Of a DNA stretch of 53,581 nucleotides, positions 19,611-27,813 are shown in pieces (positions within the stretch are counted from its first letter, which is position 1; each line of letters opens with the position of its first letter). The stretch spans positions 1-53,581 of the forward strand of contig CAIYYT010000250.1 in the NCBI GenBank assembly GCA_903930455.1. Reading direction: 5' to 3'. Below the pieces are notes generated by a model, which saw only the letters and a program-made list of their open reading frames with translations, had not been told where the DNA came from and searched no databases. Source of the stretch: an uncultured bacterium (GTDB lineage: Bacteria; Zixibacteria; MSB-5A5; CAIYYT01). The position numbers and the translations under genes are program-made.

Positions 19611-20726
19611 ATGAACCTGCGTGAAATGCTGGTGGAGATGCAACACCAGGTTGCCTCCGACCTTCATCTGCGGGTGGGGATTAAGCCTACTCTAAGAGTC
19701 CACGGCAAGCTGATTGCCCTGAACACCGATCCGATCAGCAAAGATGGGATGAACGAGATTATTGCGCAAATCCTGTCACCGGAGCAACAGAAGCGCTTCA
19801 ACGCCCGTAGCGAAATGGACTTGGCGTTGTCAGTAACCAAGCTGGGGCGTTTCCGTATCAACCTCTATCGTCAGCGCGGCACCTCCGGTATCGCCATCCG
19901 CGCGGTTAACACATCAGTGCCGACCTTTGAGGATCTCAGCCTTCCCGATTCGATTCGCGAAATCTGCGAAGCCCGGCGTGGGTTGGTGATTGTAACAGGC
20001 ACAACCGGTTCTGGTAAGTCGACGTCGCTGGCGGCGATCATCGAGCAAATCAATTCAACGCGCTACGAAAATATCCTGACAATCGAAGACCCGATCGAAT
20101 ACATCTATAAGGACAAAAAATCGGTCATTGCCCAGCGCGAGGTGGGCTCCGATACCGAGAACTTCGGAGCAGCGCTACGTCATGCATTCCGTCAAGACCC
20201 GGATGTGATCTTGATCGGTGAAATTCGGGACGCCGAAACAATGTCGATTGCGCTGGCGGCGGCGGATACGGGACATCTGGTGCTGACAACCTTGCACACG
20301 ATGAACGTGGTCGAAACGATTTCCCGTATCATTTCGTTCTTCCCGCCCCACCAGCACCAGCAAATCCGACTGTTACTGGCGGGAACGCTCAAGGCGATTA
20401 TCTGCCAACGTCTGTTACCGCGTTCCGATCAGCCGGGACGAGTGCCGGCGGTAGAGATTATGATTTCGACCGGCGCGATACGTGATGCGATTATTGATCC
20501 GATGAAGACATCACAGGTGATCGAATTTGTCGAACAGGGCGCCGTGCAATATGGAATGCAGTCCTTCGACCAATCGATCATGAAGCTCTATCGTCTGGGC
20601 GTGATCTCGTATGAGGATGCCATGCGCAATGCTACTAATCCGGATGACTTCGACCTGCGCGTCAAGGGTATTACGGCGGCATCAGACCAGACTTGGAGCC
20701 CAGTGGGGGCGGATAAGAAGTTCTAA
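19611..20726 (+). CDS. pilT: Type IV pilus retraction ATPase PilT
   Basis: PilT is a hexameric ATPase that depolymerises type IV pili at the inner membrane. The 371-residue product has the PilT N-terminal PAS-like domain (ASDLHLRVGIKPTLRVHG), Walker A GTTGSGKST at 130-138, an Asp box IEDPIE, Walker B ILIGEIRD and a His box TGHLVLTTLHT. The GEIRDAET and retraction-type C-terminal segments favour PilT over PilB/GspE. A GGGAGA site precedes ATG 19611. The gene sits 39 bases after accB and before accC, an unusual position. No other pilus gene is in the window. Confidence 0.92.
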   Translation: MNLREMLVEMQHQVASDLHLRVGIKPTLRVHGKLIALNTDPISKDGMNEIIAQILSPEQQKRFNARSEMDLALSVTKLGRFRINLYRQRGTSGIAIRAVNTSVPTFEDLSLPDSIREICEARRGLVIVTGTTGSGKSTSLAAIIEQINSTRYENILTIEDPIEYIYKDKKSVIAQREVGSDTENFGAALRHAFRQDPDVILIGEIRDAETMSIALAAADTGHLVLTTLHTMNVVETISRIISFFPPHQHQQIRLLLAGTLKAIICQRLLPRSDQPGRVPAVEIMISTGAIRDAIIDPMKTSQVIEFVEQGAVQYGMQSFDQSIMKLYRLGVISYEDAMRNATNPDDFDLRVKGITAASDQTWSPVGADKKF

Positions 20727-20876
20727 GTCGCTCTACCTAGCCTTGTTGGAAACCGGGCAGGATGATGAGTGATACCTTACCCCTTGGTCTCTCCCCGCTG
20801 GAGAGAGAAAAAGGGCAAGTTGCCATAGGAAACCGTGGTTCGCAGTTCGCCGCGGCAAGAAGGAACTGGAGAGAGA

Positions 20877-22256
20877 TTGTTCAAGAAAATTCTGATCGCC
20901 AACCGTGGCGAGATTGCCCTGCGGATTATCCGCGCCTGCCGGGAATTGGGCATTCCCACCGTGGCCGTCTATTCAACAGCAGATGCTGACTCGCTTCATG
21001 TCCGGTTCGCCGACGAAGCGGTCTGTATCGGTCCGGCCAGATCAGCCGAGAGTTATCTTGATCCCAAACGCATTATCGCCGCGGCCGAGATTACGGGTGC
21101 GGAAGCAATTCATCCCGGATATGGCTATCTGGCGGAAAACGCTGATTTCGCGGAAATCTGCGGTTCGTGCGGGCTAGTGTTTATCGGTCCGCCACCGGAG
21201 GCGATTCGCGCGATGGGAGACAAGGTTCATGCCAAGCAGACGATGAAGGCAGCCGGAGTGCCGGTAATCCCCGGAAGCGAGGGGGGGGTCGCCGATGCGA
21301 TTGTCGCTAGAAAAATAATTGACGAAATCGGTTACCCGATCATCATGAAGGCCGCCGCCGGTGGTGGTGGGCGGGGAATGAGAATTGCCCGCAATCAGGC
21401 CGAACTGGAGAGCGGATTCAAGACAGCGCAGTTGGAAGCGGCGGCGGCATTCAACAACCCGGAAATCTACATCGAGAAGTATCTGGAGCACCCCCGCCAT
21501 ATCGAGATTCAGATTCTCGCGGATCAATACGGTAACGTTATCCACCTTGGGGAACGCGACTGCACAGTGCAGCGGCGTCACCAGAAACTGTTGGAGGAGT
21601 CGCCGTCGCCGGTAGTCAGCGAAGAACTCCGTAAACGGATGGGCGCTTCAGCCGTAAAAGGCGCTAAGTCAGCAGGTTACCAGAACGCCGGAACAGTAGA
21701 ATTCCTGCTCAACGCGGACGGAAGCTACTACTTCATGGAAATGAATACACGTGTTCAGGTGGAACATCCAGTAACAGAAGAGGTTACCGATATCGATATC
21801 ATCGCGGAAATGCTACATATTGCCGCTGGCGATAAATTGAAGCTGACTCAGGACGATGTCAAGATATCGGGCTACGCGATCGAGTGCCGAATCAACGCTG
21901 AGAACCCGGACGCCAATTTTGCTCCCTCACCGGGACTGATTACGTCGTTTCATGTGCCGGGCGGGCATGGAGTGCGAGTGGATACGCATGTGTATGCGAA
22001 ATATGTGGTTCCGCAATATTATGACTCAATGATCGCCAAGCTGATCGTGCATCACAAGAACCGAGCCGATGGCATTCAGAAGATGCTGCGGGCGCTTGAT
22101 GAGTTTGTCGTCGAAGGCATTTATACGACGATTGACTTCCACAAAAAAATCCTGGCAGACCCGGTATTTCAGTCGGGAGTATTTGACACTGGCTTCGTAG
22201 AAGACTATTTTAGGCGGACAAAAGGGCTGGCTACAAACGCGGATAAGGTAGTATAG
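20877..22256 (+). CDS. accC: Biotin carboxylase of acetyl-CoA carboxylase
   Basis: AccC carboxylates biotin on AccB using ATP and bicarbonate. From TTG 20877 the product is about 459 residues and starts [20 protein letters not shown], the canonical N-terminus. The ATP-grasp glycine loop [11 protein letters not shown], the [13 protein letters not shown] active-site segment and the biotin carboxylase C-terminal domain are all present. A GGAGAG site lies a few bases before the TTG. An upstream ATG or GTG would add residues not seen in the family. The region 20780-20870 has a small inverted repeat (CTCTCC/GGAGAG). Confidence 0.94.
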   Translation: MFKKILIANRGEIALRIIRACRELGIPTVAVYSTADADSLHVRFADEAVCIGPARSAESYLDPKRIIAAAEITGAEAIHPGYGYLAENADFAEICGSCGLVFIGPPPEAIRAMGDKVHAKQTMKAAGVPVIPGSEGGVADAIVARKIIDEIGYPIIMKAAAGGGGRGMRIARNQAELESGFKTAQLEAAAAFNNPEIYIEKYLEHPRHIEIQILADQYGNVIHLGERDCTVQRRHQKLLEESPSPVVSEELRKRMGASAVKGAKSAGYQNAGTVEFLLNADGSYYFMEMNTRVQVEHPVTEEVTDIDIIAEMLHIAAGDKLKLTQDDVKISGYAIECRINAENPDANFAPSPGLITSFHVPGGHGVRVDTHVYAKYVVPQYYDSMIAKLIVHHKNRADGIQKMLRALDEFVVEGIYTTIDFHKKILADPVFQSGVFDTGFVEDYFRRTKGLATNADKVV

Positions 22257-22268
22257 ATTGGAGGATTT

Positions 22269-22649
22269 ATGAACATCCCAGAGGGCTTGAAATACACGCG
22301 CGAGCACGAATGGGTTAAGATCGAAGGTGACGTAGCGATTGTGGGAATTACCGAGTATGCTCAGGGCGAATTGGGCGACATCGTCTTCGTGGAATTGCCT
22401 CCGGTTGGCAAGGCAGTCAAACAGATGGAACCGTTTGGAACCATCGAAGCGGTTAAGGCGGTCAGCGAGATGTTTTCGCCGCTTTCCGGAGTTATCAAGG
22501 AAACCAACAAAAGTCTGGAAAAGGATTCAACGGTTATCAACAAGGATCCCTATGGCGCCGGTTGGATCATCAAGATCGCCAAATTCGATCCTTCGGAAGT
22601 CAACGCGCTGCTAGACGCTGCCAGCTACCGCAAGCTGCTAGAGGAATAG
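22269..22649 (+). CDS. gcvH: Glycine cleavage system H protein
   Basis: GcvH is the lipoyl carrier that shuttles the aminomethyl group between the P and T proteins of the glycine cleavage complex. The 126-residue product has the family's standard start (IPEGLKYTREHEWVKIEG), the lipoylation site Lys63 in TIEAVKAVSEM and the DPYGAGWIIKI segment. A TTGGAGGA site precedes ATG 22269, 12 bases after accC, so transcription probably reads through from the acc genes. gcvPA follows after 3 bases. Confidence 0.96.
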   Translation: MNIPEGLKYTREHEWVKIEGDVAIVGITEYAQGELGDIVFVELPPVGKAVKQMEPFGTIEAVKAVSEMFSPLSGVIKETNKSLEKDSTVINKDPYGAGWIIKIAKFDPSEVNALLDAASYRKLLEE

Positions 22650-22652
22650 GAT

Positions 22653-23990
22653 ATGACATTCGTCCCCCACTCCGATCGCGAACGTCAGGAGATGTTGCGC
22701 GATATCGGAGTCGATAGTTTTGAAGAACTGCTTCAAGGTATTCCTGAGTCGTTGCGGTTAAAGAAGCCACTGAATCTTCCTGAAGCGCTTTCGGAGTTTG
22801 AGACGGTGAAGATAATGGGGGAACTGGCCGCCAAGAACCACACGACGGCCGACTTCGCCAACTTTATGGGGGCGGGCGCTTATGATCATTTTATTCCGGC
22901 AGTAGTCGGGCATTTGCTTGACCGCTCGGAGTTTAGGACCGCATACACCCCCTATCAGGCCGAGGTATCACAGGGCACGCTGCAGGGAATCTATGAATTT
23001 CAGTCGCTGATTTGCCGGTTGACCGGTATGGATGTAGCGAACGCCTCGATGTATGACGGCGGTTCCGCTACTGCAGAAGCAGCGTTGTTGGCGTTGTCGG
23101 TGACGAACCGGCGCAAAATCGTGGTGTCGTCGCTGGTGCATCCCCATTATGTAGACTGCATCAGAATCTATCTTGGCGGGGAGGATATTGAAGTGGTGAA
23201 AGTCCGACATGACAACGGCATCATCGATGTGGATGATCTGAAAGCCAAAATCAAAGATGCCGCCTGTTTTGTCATGCAAAATCCGAATTTCTATGGCATC
23301 ATCGAACCGACCGATCACGTCCCACAGATAGTGAAGGAAGCGGGGGCGCTGTTGATCGTGGCAGTTAATCCGATTTCGCTGGCCCTCCTGAAGACGCCCG
23401 GAGAATTCGGCGCCGATGTCTGTATCGGCGAGGGACAGCCGCTGGGGAACAGTCTGAATTTCGGCGGACCTTATTTCGGTTTCTTCGCCACGAAAAAGGC
23501 ATTTGTACGGCAGCTTCCCGGTCGCCTGACGGCGATGACCAAAGATAAAAATGGAAAACGGGGATTTTGCCTGACGTTGCAGACCCGCGAACAGCATATC
23601 CGTCGCGACAAGGCGACTTCAAATATATGCACCAACGAAGCGCTCTGCGCCCTGGCCGGAACGATTTACATGGCGACGCTGGGTAAACAAGGGTTGAAGG
23701 AAGTGGCGCAGTTGTGTTTCAACAAAGCGCACTATCTAAGAGATCAGCTCTGCTCGATTCCGGGGGTGAAACTCGCGCACGACCGACCCTTCTTTATGGA
23801 ATTTGCCTTGAAGTTGCCGCAGCCCGCGGCGAGAGTCTTTGACCATCTGATCGAGAAGAAGATTTTTGCCGGCGTGCCGACTTCGCGGTTTGTGTGGGAA
23901 GATGATTGCCTGATCGTGTGCGCGACGGAGAAACGAACTAAGAGCGAAATTGATTTCTATCGTGACTCTTTGCGAGAGGTGATGGTTTAA
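22653..23990 (+). CDS. gcvPA: Glycine dehydrogenase (decarboxylating) subunit 1
   Basis: This is the N-terminal half of the split P protein, which with GcvPB decarboxylates glycine and passes the aminomethyl group to GcvH. The 445-residue product begins with the FVPHSDRERQEMLRDIG segment typical of GcvPA and contains TPYQAEVSQGTLQGIYEFQ and MYDGGSATAEA. It lacks the PLP lysine, which is in the other subunit. Its partner gcvPB is about 2.1 kb downstream instead of adjacent, with four genes between. Confidence 0.95.
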   Translation: MTFVPHSDRERQEMLRDIGVDSFEELLQGIPESLRLKKPLNLPEALSEFETVKIMGELAAKNHTTADFANFMGAGAYDHFIPAVVGHLLDRSEFRTAYTPYQAEVSQGTLQGIYEFQSLICRLTGMDVANASMYDGGSATAEAALLALSVTNRRKIVVSSLVHPHYVDCIRIYLGGEDIEVVKVRHDNGIIDVDDLKAKIKDAACFVMQNPNFYGIIEPTDHVPQIVKEAGALLIVAVNPISLALLKTPGEFGADVCIGEGQPLGNSLNFGGPYFGFFATKKAFVRQLPGRLTAMTKDKNGKRGFCLTLQTREQHIRRDKATSNICTNEALCALAGTIYMATLGKQGLKEVAQLCFNKAHYLRDQLCSIPGVKLAHDRPFFMEFALKLPQPAARVFDHLIEKKIFAGVPTSRFVWEDDCLIVCATEKRTKSEIDFYRDSLREVMV

Positions 23991-23991
23991 C

Positions 23992-24357
23992 ATGCCGTTC
24001 TGTCCAAACTGTGAGACCGAATACAAAGGCAATGTGTCTGTTTGTCCGGAATGCGGAGAGCATCTCATCGACACATCGGTGGAGGACCTCGAAGATCTGT
24101 CGGAGGAGATGGAAGATGACATGATCCTGCTATATCGCTCCAGCGGCCGCGCCAATTCAGACGCGCTGATGGATGCTTTACGGGATGCCGGGATACTCTA
24201 CGTGTTCAAGGCCTCGGAAGACACGGGCCCGCGTGGAAAGAAGACGCTCTACCGCACCGCCTTTGTGGATGGTGAATTCTTCGTGAACGAAGAGGATTAT
24301 GATACTGCCAAAGAGATCGCCGAATCAGTATTGGGTGATCTTGAAGACGATCTTTAA
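23992..24357 (+). CDS. Zinc-ribbon protein with DUF2007-like domain, paralogue 1
   Basis: The 121-residue acidic product has an N-terminal zinc ribbon (Cys4, Cys7, Cys18, Cys21: CPNC and CPEC). It is followed from about residue 42 by a domain resembling DUF2007 (putative signal-transducing family): ILLYRSSGRANSDALMDALRDAGI, then a C-terminal VNEEDYDTAKEIAESVL. It is the first of three tandem paralogues with the same cysteine spacing. It starts one base after the gcvPA stop codon, so it belongs to the gcv operon. The function is unknown; a metal- or redox-linked regulatory role is a guess. Confidence 0.8.
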   Translation: MPFCPNCETEYKGNVSVCPECGEHLIDTSVEDLEDLSEEMEDDMILLYRSSGRANSDALMDALRDAGILYVFKASEDTGPRGKKTLYRTAFVDGEFFVNEEDYDTAKEIAESVLGDLEDDL

Positions 24358-24406
24358 TAGGCCACGCCTGTCAAGAGCGATCCTGACCAGCCAGAATTGA
24401 GGTTTT

Positions 24407-24838
24407 ATGCCCTATTGCCCCGATTGTTTGATGGAATACCTCGACAGCATTGATGTCTGCCCCGATTGTGGCGCCAAGCTGTTGCCCGGTTTACCTCCGG
24501 AAAAAACGGATAACCCGGATGATGAAATCGATGCGGTCTTGCTGCTGAAGGCGGAGAACGTGATGCAGGCGAAGTTCCTTGCTGCGGCCCTCGACGATGC
24601 GGACATACCCTATGTTGCCAGAGGTATTGGGATTACCGATTCAATCGGTGGGTCGGCAGGTGGTGATGTGGCCTTCGGCGCATACTCATCCCATAGCGAT
24701 CCGGAAATATATGTTAATCCCAGTGATCTCGCGGCCGCCCAGAAAGTGCTGGACTCTATCAGCGGAAGTGAGTCTTCGGATGATCAGGACATCGACAGCG
24801 ATTCCGGGAGTTCGTCTTCAGATCCTACGCAGGCGTGA
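24407..24838 (+). CDS. Zinc-ribbon protein with DUF2007-like domain, paralogue 2
   Basis: The 143-residue product has the same zinc ribbon (Cys4, Cys7, Cys18, Cys21: CPDC and CPDC). Its DUF2007-like domain is VLLLKAENVMQAKFLAAALD, then DADIPYVA, then IYVNPSDLAAAQKVLDSI. A glycine-rich insertion (GGSAGGDVAFG) and a Ser/Asp-rich tail (about 120-143) distinguish it. GAGGTTTT precedes ATG 24407. The next paralogue overlaps its stop codon region. Confidence 0.8.
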   Translation: MPYCPDCLMEYLDSIDVCPDCGAKLLPGLPPEKTDNPDDEIDAVLLLKAENVMQAKFLAAALDDADIPYVARGIGITDSIGGSAGGDVAFGAYSSHSDPEIYVNPSDLAAAQKVLDSISGSESSDDQDIDSDSGSSSSDPTQA

Positions 24839-24846
24839 GTTTGGCC

Positions 24847-25266
24847 ATGCATCATTGCCCGAAGTGCTATTACGAGTATGAATACCGTGTCTCAGTCTGC
24901 CCGGATTGTGGCGTGTCCTTGGTTGATGGTCCGGTGCCGACAAAACAACCGGTCGTTCGCTCTTCAGATGATGATGACGATGCATTGCTACTGTTTGAGA
25001 GCCAGGACTTTCTCAAGCTGCGGTTCCTGCTTGATCTATTGGATCAAGAAGGAATTCCCTATGCTACGCAGAAGATGACGCAGTATGGCGGAGCTGCCGC
25101 TTCCGAGATTCTCACGGTAGGGTTGTCGGCGGCTTCAACCGTGGGGGGTATCGCCCGAGTCTATGTCGCCGCCGAGAACTTCGAGCAAGCGAAGGAATTA
25201 TTGGCAGCACTGGAAGGAATTGCACTTACGGGAGACGAAGATATTGATTTGGAGGATGAACCATAG
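24847..25266 (+). CDS. Zinc-ribbon protein with DUF2007-like domain, paralogue 3
   Basis: From ATG 24847 the product is 139 residues and its cysteines fall at 4, 7, 18 and 21 (CPKC and CPDC), exactly as in the two upstream paralogues. That alignment decides the start over GTG 24835, which overlaps the upstream stop codon. The DUF2007-like part reads LLLFESQDFLKLRFLLDLLD, then QEGIPYAT, then VYVAAENFEQAKELLAAL. An Asp run precedes it and the tail is acidic. The selenoprotein gene begins at the base after its stop codon. Confidence 0.78.
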   Translation: MHHCPKCYYEYEYRVSVCPDCGVSLVDGPVPTKQPVVRSSDDDDDALLLFESQDFLKLRFLLDLLDQEGIPYATQKMTQYGGAAASEILTVGLSAASTVGGIARVYVAAENFEQAKELLAALEGIALTGDEDIDLEDEP

Positions 25267-26112
25267 ATGAAATATTTGACCGTTACCATTGCGTTGATGT
25301 CGCTGTTGTTCGCGTTGCCGGCGGTTCAAGCCAATACCCGGATCGGCGATCTGCAATTTGCCGACAACTTTGATTCGCTGATGGCACAGGCGCAACAGTC
25401 GCAGAAGCTAGTCATTATCGACTGGTTCACGGATTGGTGAGTGTGGTGTAAGAAGATGGCGGATACCACGCTGCCTGATTCTTACGTTCAGAAGTTTCTG
25501 AACAACTTTGAGATTGGAAAGATCAATGCCGAGGTTGACACAATGACAGCGGCGCGCTTTGGTGTGCGAAGTTTTCCAACCGTGCTAATGCTGAAACCGA
25601 ACGGAATGGAGATTGATCGGATTGTCGGCTACCTGCCGCCGGTCGAATTCGTAACGGCGATTGTCAATGCGATGTCGGGAATCGGGACGCTGGAAGATCT
25701 GCTGAACAAGCTTGCCGGAAAGCCGAAGGATATCGAGTTGACATACGAGATCGGCCAGAAATATCGCTGGCGCGGTGATTATGATAAGGCAGCGACATAT
25801 TTCCAGGAAGTTATGATGCTGGACCTCGGCAACGGCAAGAAGATGGCGGCGCAGGCGGCGTTTAATCTGGGACACATGCAGTACAAGAAGAAGAATTATA
25901 CCGCCGCAATCGCAAACTGGCGCGATATGATTAAAGCTTACCCGCAGGACTCCGCCGGTATTGAGGCGCAACTGATGATCGCTCTGAGTTATCAGAATGC
26001 GAAAGACTTCAAGAATGCGAAGGTGGAGTTCAAAAGTTTCCTCAAGAAATATCCTGACACTGAAGAGAAAGATTGGATTAACGAGCAGTTAGCCAAGATG
26101 GAGAAGAAATAG
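25267..26112 (+). CDS. Probable selenoprotein: exported thioredoxin-fold protein (UxxC) with TPR-like C-terminus
   Basis: ATG 25267 has GGAGG 11 bases upstream and immediately follows the previous stop codon. The first 57 codons encode a signal peptide (LTVTIALMSLLFALPAVQA) and the start of a thioredoxin fold (KLVIIDWFTDW). The next codon is TGA (25438-25440). The same frame continues VWCKKMADTT and INAEVD, with the cis-Pro loop SFPTV and GYLPPVEF, then TPR-like helices from about residue 150 to TAG 26110. The TGA replaces the first Cys of the CxxC motif, giving Sec58-Val-Trp-Cys61 in a 281-residue protein. The intact frame on both sides, the exact catalytic position and the family's usual DFYTDWCxWCKKM pattern support selenocysteine. 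A Cys-to-stop mutation or sequencing error is the alternative. A standard gene caller would report only a headless fragment from about 25441. Likely role: thiol-disulfide or peroxide chemistry in the periplasm. Confidence 0.85.
25438..25440 (+). other. In-frame UGA, predicted selenocysteine codon (Sec58)
   Basis: TGA stands between GATTGG and GTGTGGTGT. Genes in this window use TGA as a normal stop, so genome-wide TGA reassignment is not the explanation and context-dependent recoding is required. The residue aligns with the nucleophilic N-terminal cysteine of the thioredoxin CxxC motif. Confidence 0.82.
25441..25475 (+). promoter_or_regulatory. Candidate bacterial SECIS stem-loop
   Basis: Directly after the UGA, GTGTGGTGT (25441-25449) can pair with ATACCACGC (25463-25471). 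This gives nine pairs including two G-U wobbles, with a 13-base loop rich in G and A (25450-25462). A smaller alternative stem, GGCGG (25458-25462) with CTGCC (25471-25475), lies about 17 bases after the UGA, within the distance usual for bacterial SECIS apical stems. Which of the two forms is not decided by sequence alone. Confidence 0.5.
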
Positions 26113-26118
26113 ATTGCG

Positions 26119-27573
26119 ATGAACAATGTTGATAGTCCGTTGATTTTCGAGCTGTCGCGTGAGGGACAGAAGGGGTACTCGCTGCCGAAATGTGACGTGC
26201 CTGAATTGGCGATGGAGAAGCTGATCGGCAGTGCCAATCTGCGCGCGCAAGACGCGGCGTTGCCGGAAGTATCCGAGAATGAGATCGCCCGTCATTACAT
26301 CCGCCTGTCGGTGATGAATCATCACATCGACAAAGCGATCTACCCGCTTGGTAGTTGCACGATGAAATACAATCCGAAAGTAAGCGAAAAGATCAGCGGC
26401 TTTCCGGGATGGACGGAACTGCATCCGTTCCAACCTGCGCGTACCGCACAGGGGGCGCTGCACCTGATGTATGATCTGGCGCGGATGCTGGCGGAAATTG
26501 CCGGGATGGAAGAAGTCACGCTGCAGCCGACTTCCGGCGCACAGGGGGAGTTTACCGGTATACAACTGGCCAAGGCACACTTCAGACATATCGGCGAGAA
26601 GCGCGTTAATGTCCTGCTTCCCGATTCGGCGCACGGCACCAATCCAGCATCGGTGGCAATGTCGGGATATAAGCCGGTGCAGATCAAGTCGAGCGATCAA
26701 GGGCTTTTGGATCCGGCGGTGCTGGAGAAAACTCTTGATGAATCGTATGCGCTCGTCATGTTGACCAATCCGAATACACTGGGGTTGTTTGAACGGGAGA
26801 TCAAACGGGTATGCGAAATTGCGCACAGCAAGGGCGCGCTGGTTTATATGGATGGCGCCAATCTCAATGCGCTGATGGGAATCGCGCGACCGGGAGATAT
26901 GGGCTTTGACATTCTGCATATCAATCTGCATAAGACGTTTTCCACGCCGCATGGTGGTGGTGGACCGGGTGGGGGCGCAGTCGGTGTCAAAAAACTGCTG
27001 GCGCCCTATCTGCCGCTGCCGGTCGTCTGCAAAAATGAAAAGCAGTATTACTTCGACTACGACCGTCCCCTGTCAATCGGCAGGTTGCATGCCTTCTATG
27101 GCAACTTCTCGATAATGGTGCGGGCCTATACATACATCCTCATGCTCGGCGGCAAAGGTTTGCGTGAAGCATCGGAAGCGGCGATCATCAACGCCAACTA
27201 TCTGAAAGAGAGGCTGCGCAAGCGGTACAAGCTGGCATACGATTATGTCTGTATGCATGAGTTCGTGTTGTCGGGTGACAACCAGAAAAAGCTTGGAGTC
27301 AAGACGTCGGATATCGCCAAGCGTTTGCTCGATTTTGGTGTGCATGCGCCGACGATTTACTTCCCGCTGATTGTGTCGGAAGCGTTGATGATCGAACCGA
27401 CCGAGACGGAGTGCAAACGTTCACTCGATGAGTTTGTGCAGATCATGTTGCAGATTGCGGATGAAGTCGAGACCAATCCCGACATCGTGAAAAACGCTCC
27501 GCAAAACACTCCGGTCGCGCGCTTGGATGAAGCGTTAGCGGCAAGAGAGCTGAATGTAAGCTATCAGGGGTGA
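26119..27573 (+). CDS. gcvPB: Glycine dehydrogenase (decarboxylating) subunit 2
   Basis: This is the C-terminal half of the split P protein, holding the PLP site. The 484-residue product contains [13 protein letters not shown]-type sequence ([13 protein letters not shown]), [25 protein letters not shown] and the PLP lysine Lys272 in [18 protein letters not shown]. It starts six bases after the selenoprotein stop codon without an obvious ribosome binding site, which suggests coupling to the upstream gene. If so, its translation might depend on read-through of the UGA. No gcvT or lpd is in the window. Confidence 0.95.
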   Translation: MNNVDSPLIFELSREGQKGYSLPKCDVPELAMEKLIGSANLRAQDAALPEVSENEIARHYIRLSVMNHHIDKAIYPLGSCTMKYNPKVSEKISGFPGWTELHPFQPARTAQGALHLMYDLARMLAEIAGMEEVTLQPTSGAQGEFTGIQLAKAHFRHIGEKRVNVLLPDSAHGTNPASVAMSGYKPVQIKSSDQGLLDPAVLEKTLDESYALVMLTNPNTLGLFEREIKRVCEIAHSKGALVYMDGANLNALMGIARPGDMGFDILHINLHKTFSTPHGGGGPGGGAVGVKKLLAPYLPLPVVCKNEKQYYFDYDRPLSIGRLHAFYGNFSIMVRAYTYILMLGGKGLREASEAAIINANYLKERLRKRYKLAYDYVCMHEFVLSGDNQKKLGVKTSDIAKRLLDFGVHAPTIYFPLIVSEALMIEPTETECKRSLDEFVQIMLQIADEVETNPDIVKNAPQNTPVARLDEALAARELNVSYQG

Positions 27574-27595
27574 TGCAATACTCTGGTGATCTTGT

Positions 27596-27627
27596 AAGGC
27601 AGGGGTCTTTGACTCCTGCCTTTTCTG
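27596..27627 (+). terminator. Intrinsic terminator after gcvPB
   Basis: AAGGCAGG (27596-27603) and CCTGCCTT (27615-27622) form a stem followed by a T-rich stretch (TTTTCTGTT). It lies 23 bases after the gcvPB stop codon and probably ends the gcv transcript. Confidence 0.6.
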
Positions 27628-27643
27628 TTGGCGACAAGTCAAG

Positions 27644-27704
27644 TAGATCAAACTGTCTCGCGGCTTGACAATTGGCGTCAAGCTTCAGGGAGGCTGGAGC
27701 CACG
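27644..27704. repeat. TAGGTCA-type palindromic element, copy 5 (degenerate)
   Basis: It starts TAGATCA and runs CAAACTGTCTCGCGGCTTGACAAT-like, matching copies at 33200 and 34368. The right hairpin (AAGCTTCAGGGAGGCTG) is diverged and the right end lacks a clear TGACCTA. Confidence 0.5.
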
Positions 27705-27747
27705 TAACTTCGAAACACCCTCTGCTGAGCAAAAAGCGAGTATCTCC

Positions 27748-27776
27748 TTGACAGATTGGTCGACGTCACGTATACT
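27748..27776 (+). promoter_or_regulatory. Strong sigma70-type promoter of the cohesin/dockerin protein gene
   Basis: TTGACA (27748-27753) and TATACT (27771-27776) have a 17-base spacer. The predicted leader is about 30 bases and includes AAGAGGA before ATG 27814. Confidence 0.75.
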
Positions 27777-27813
27777 GTAATCGTTCGTACTTACTAACGC
27801 AAAAGAGGATAAA

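Noticed and set aside
22200-22270. Glycine riboswitch before gcvH
   Set aside because: Only 12 bases separate accC from gcvH. There is no space for an aptamer, and the tandem GGAGAG core was not found nearby.
24835-24846. GTG 24835 as start of the third zinc-ribbon protein
   Set aside because: ATG 24847 places the four cysteines at exactly the positions seen in the two paralogues. The GTG is kept only as an alternative.
25438-25440. TGA read as Trp or Gly throughout the genome (alternative genetic code)
   Set aside because: Other genes here end properly at TGA, including gcvPB and the overlapping GTGA and TGA junctions. A genome-wide reassignment does not fit.
25441-26112. A separate gene starting at GTG 25441 right after the TGA
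   Set aside because: It would start in the middle of a thioredoxin fold, with the signal peptide and first strands left as a useless fragment upstream in the same frame. The single-gene selenoprotein reading explains both parts.
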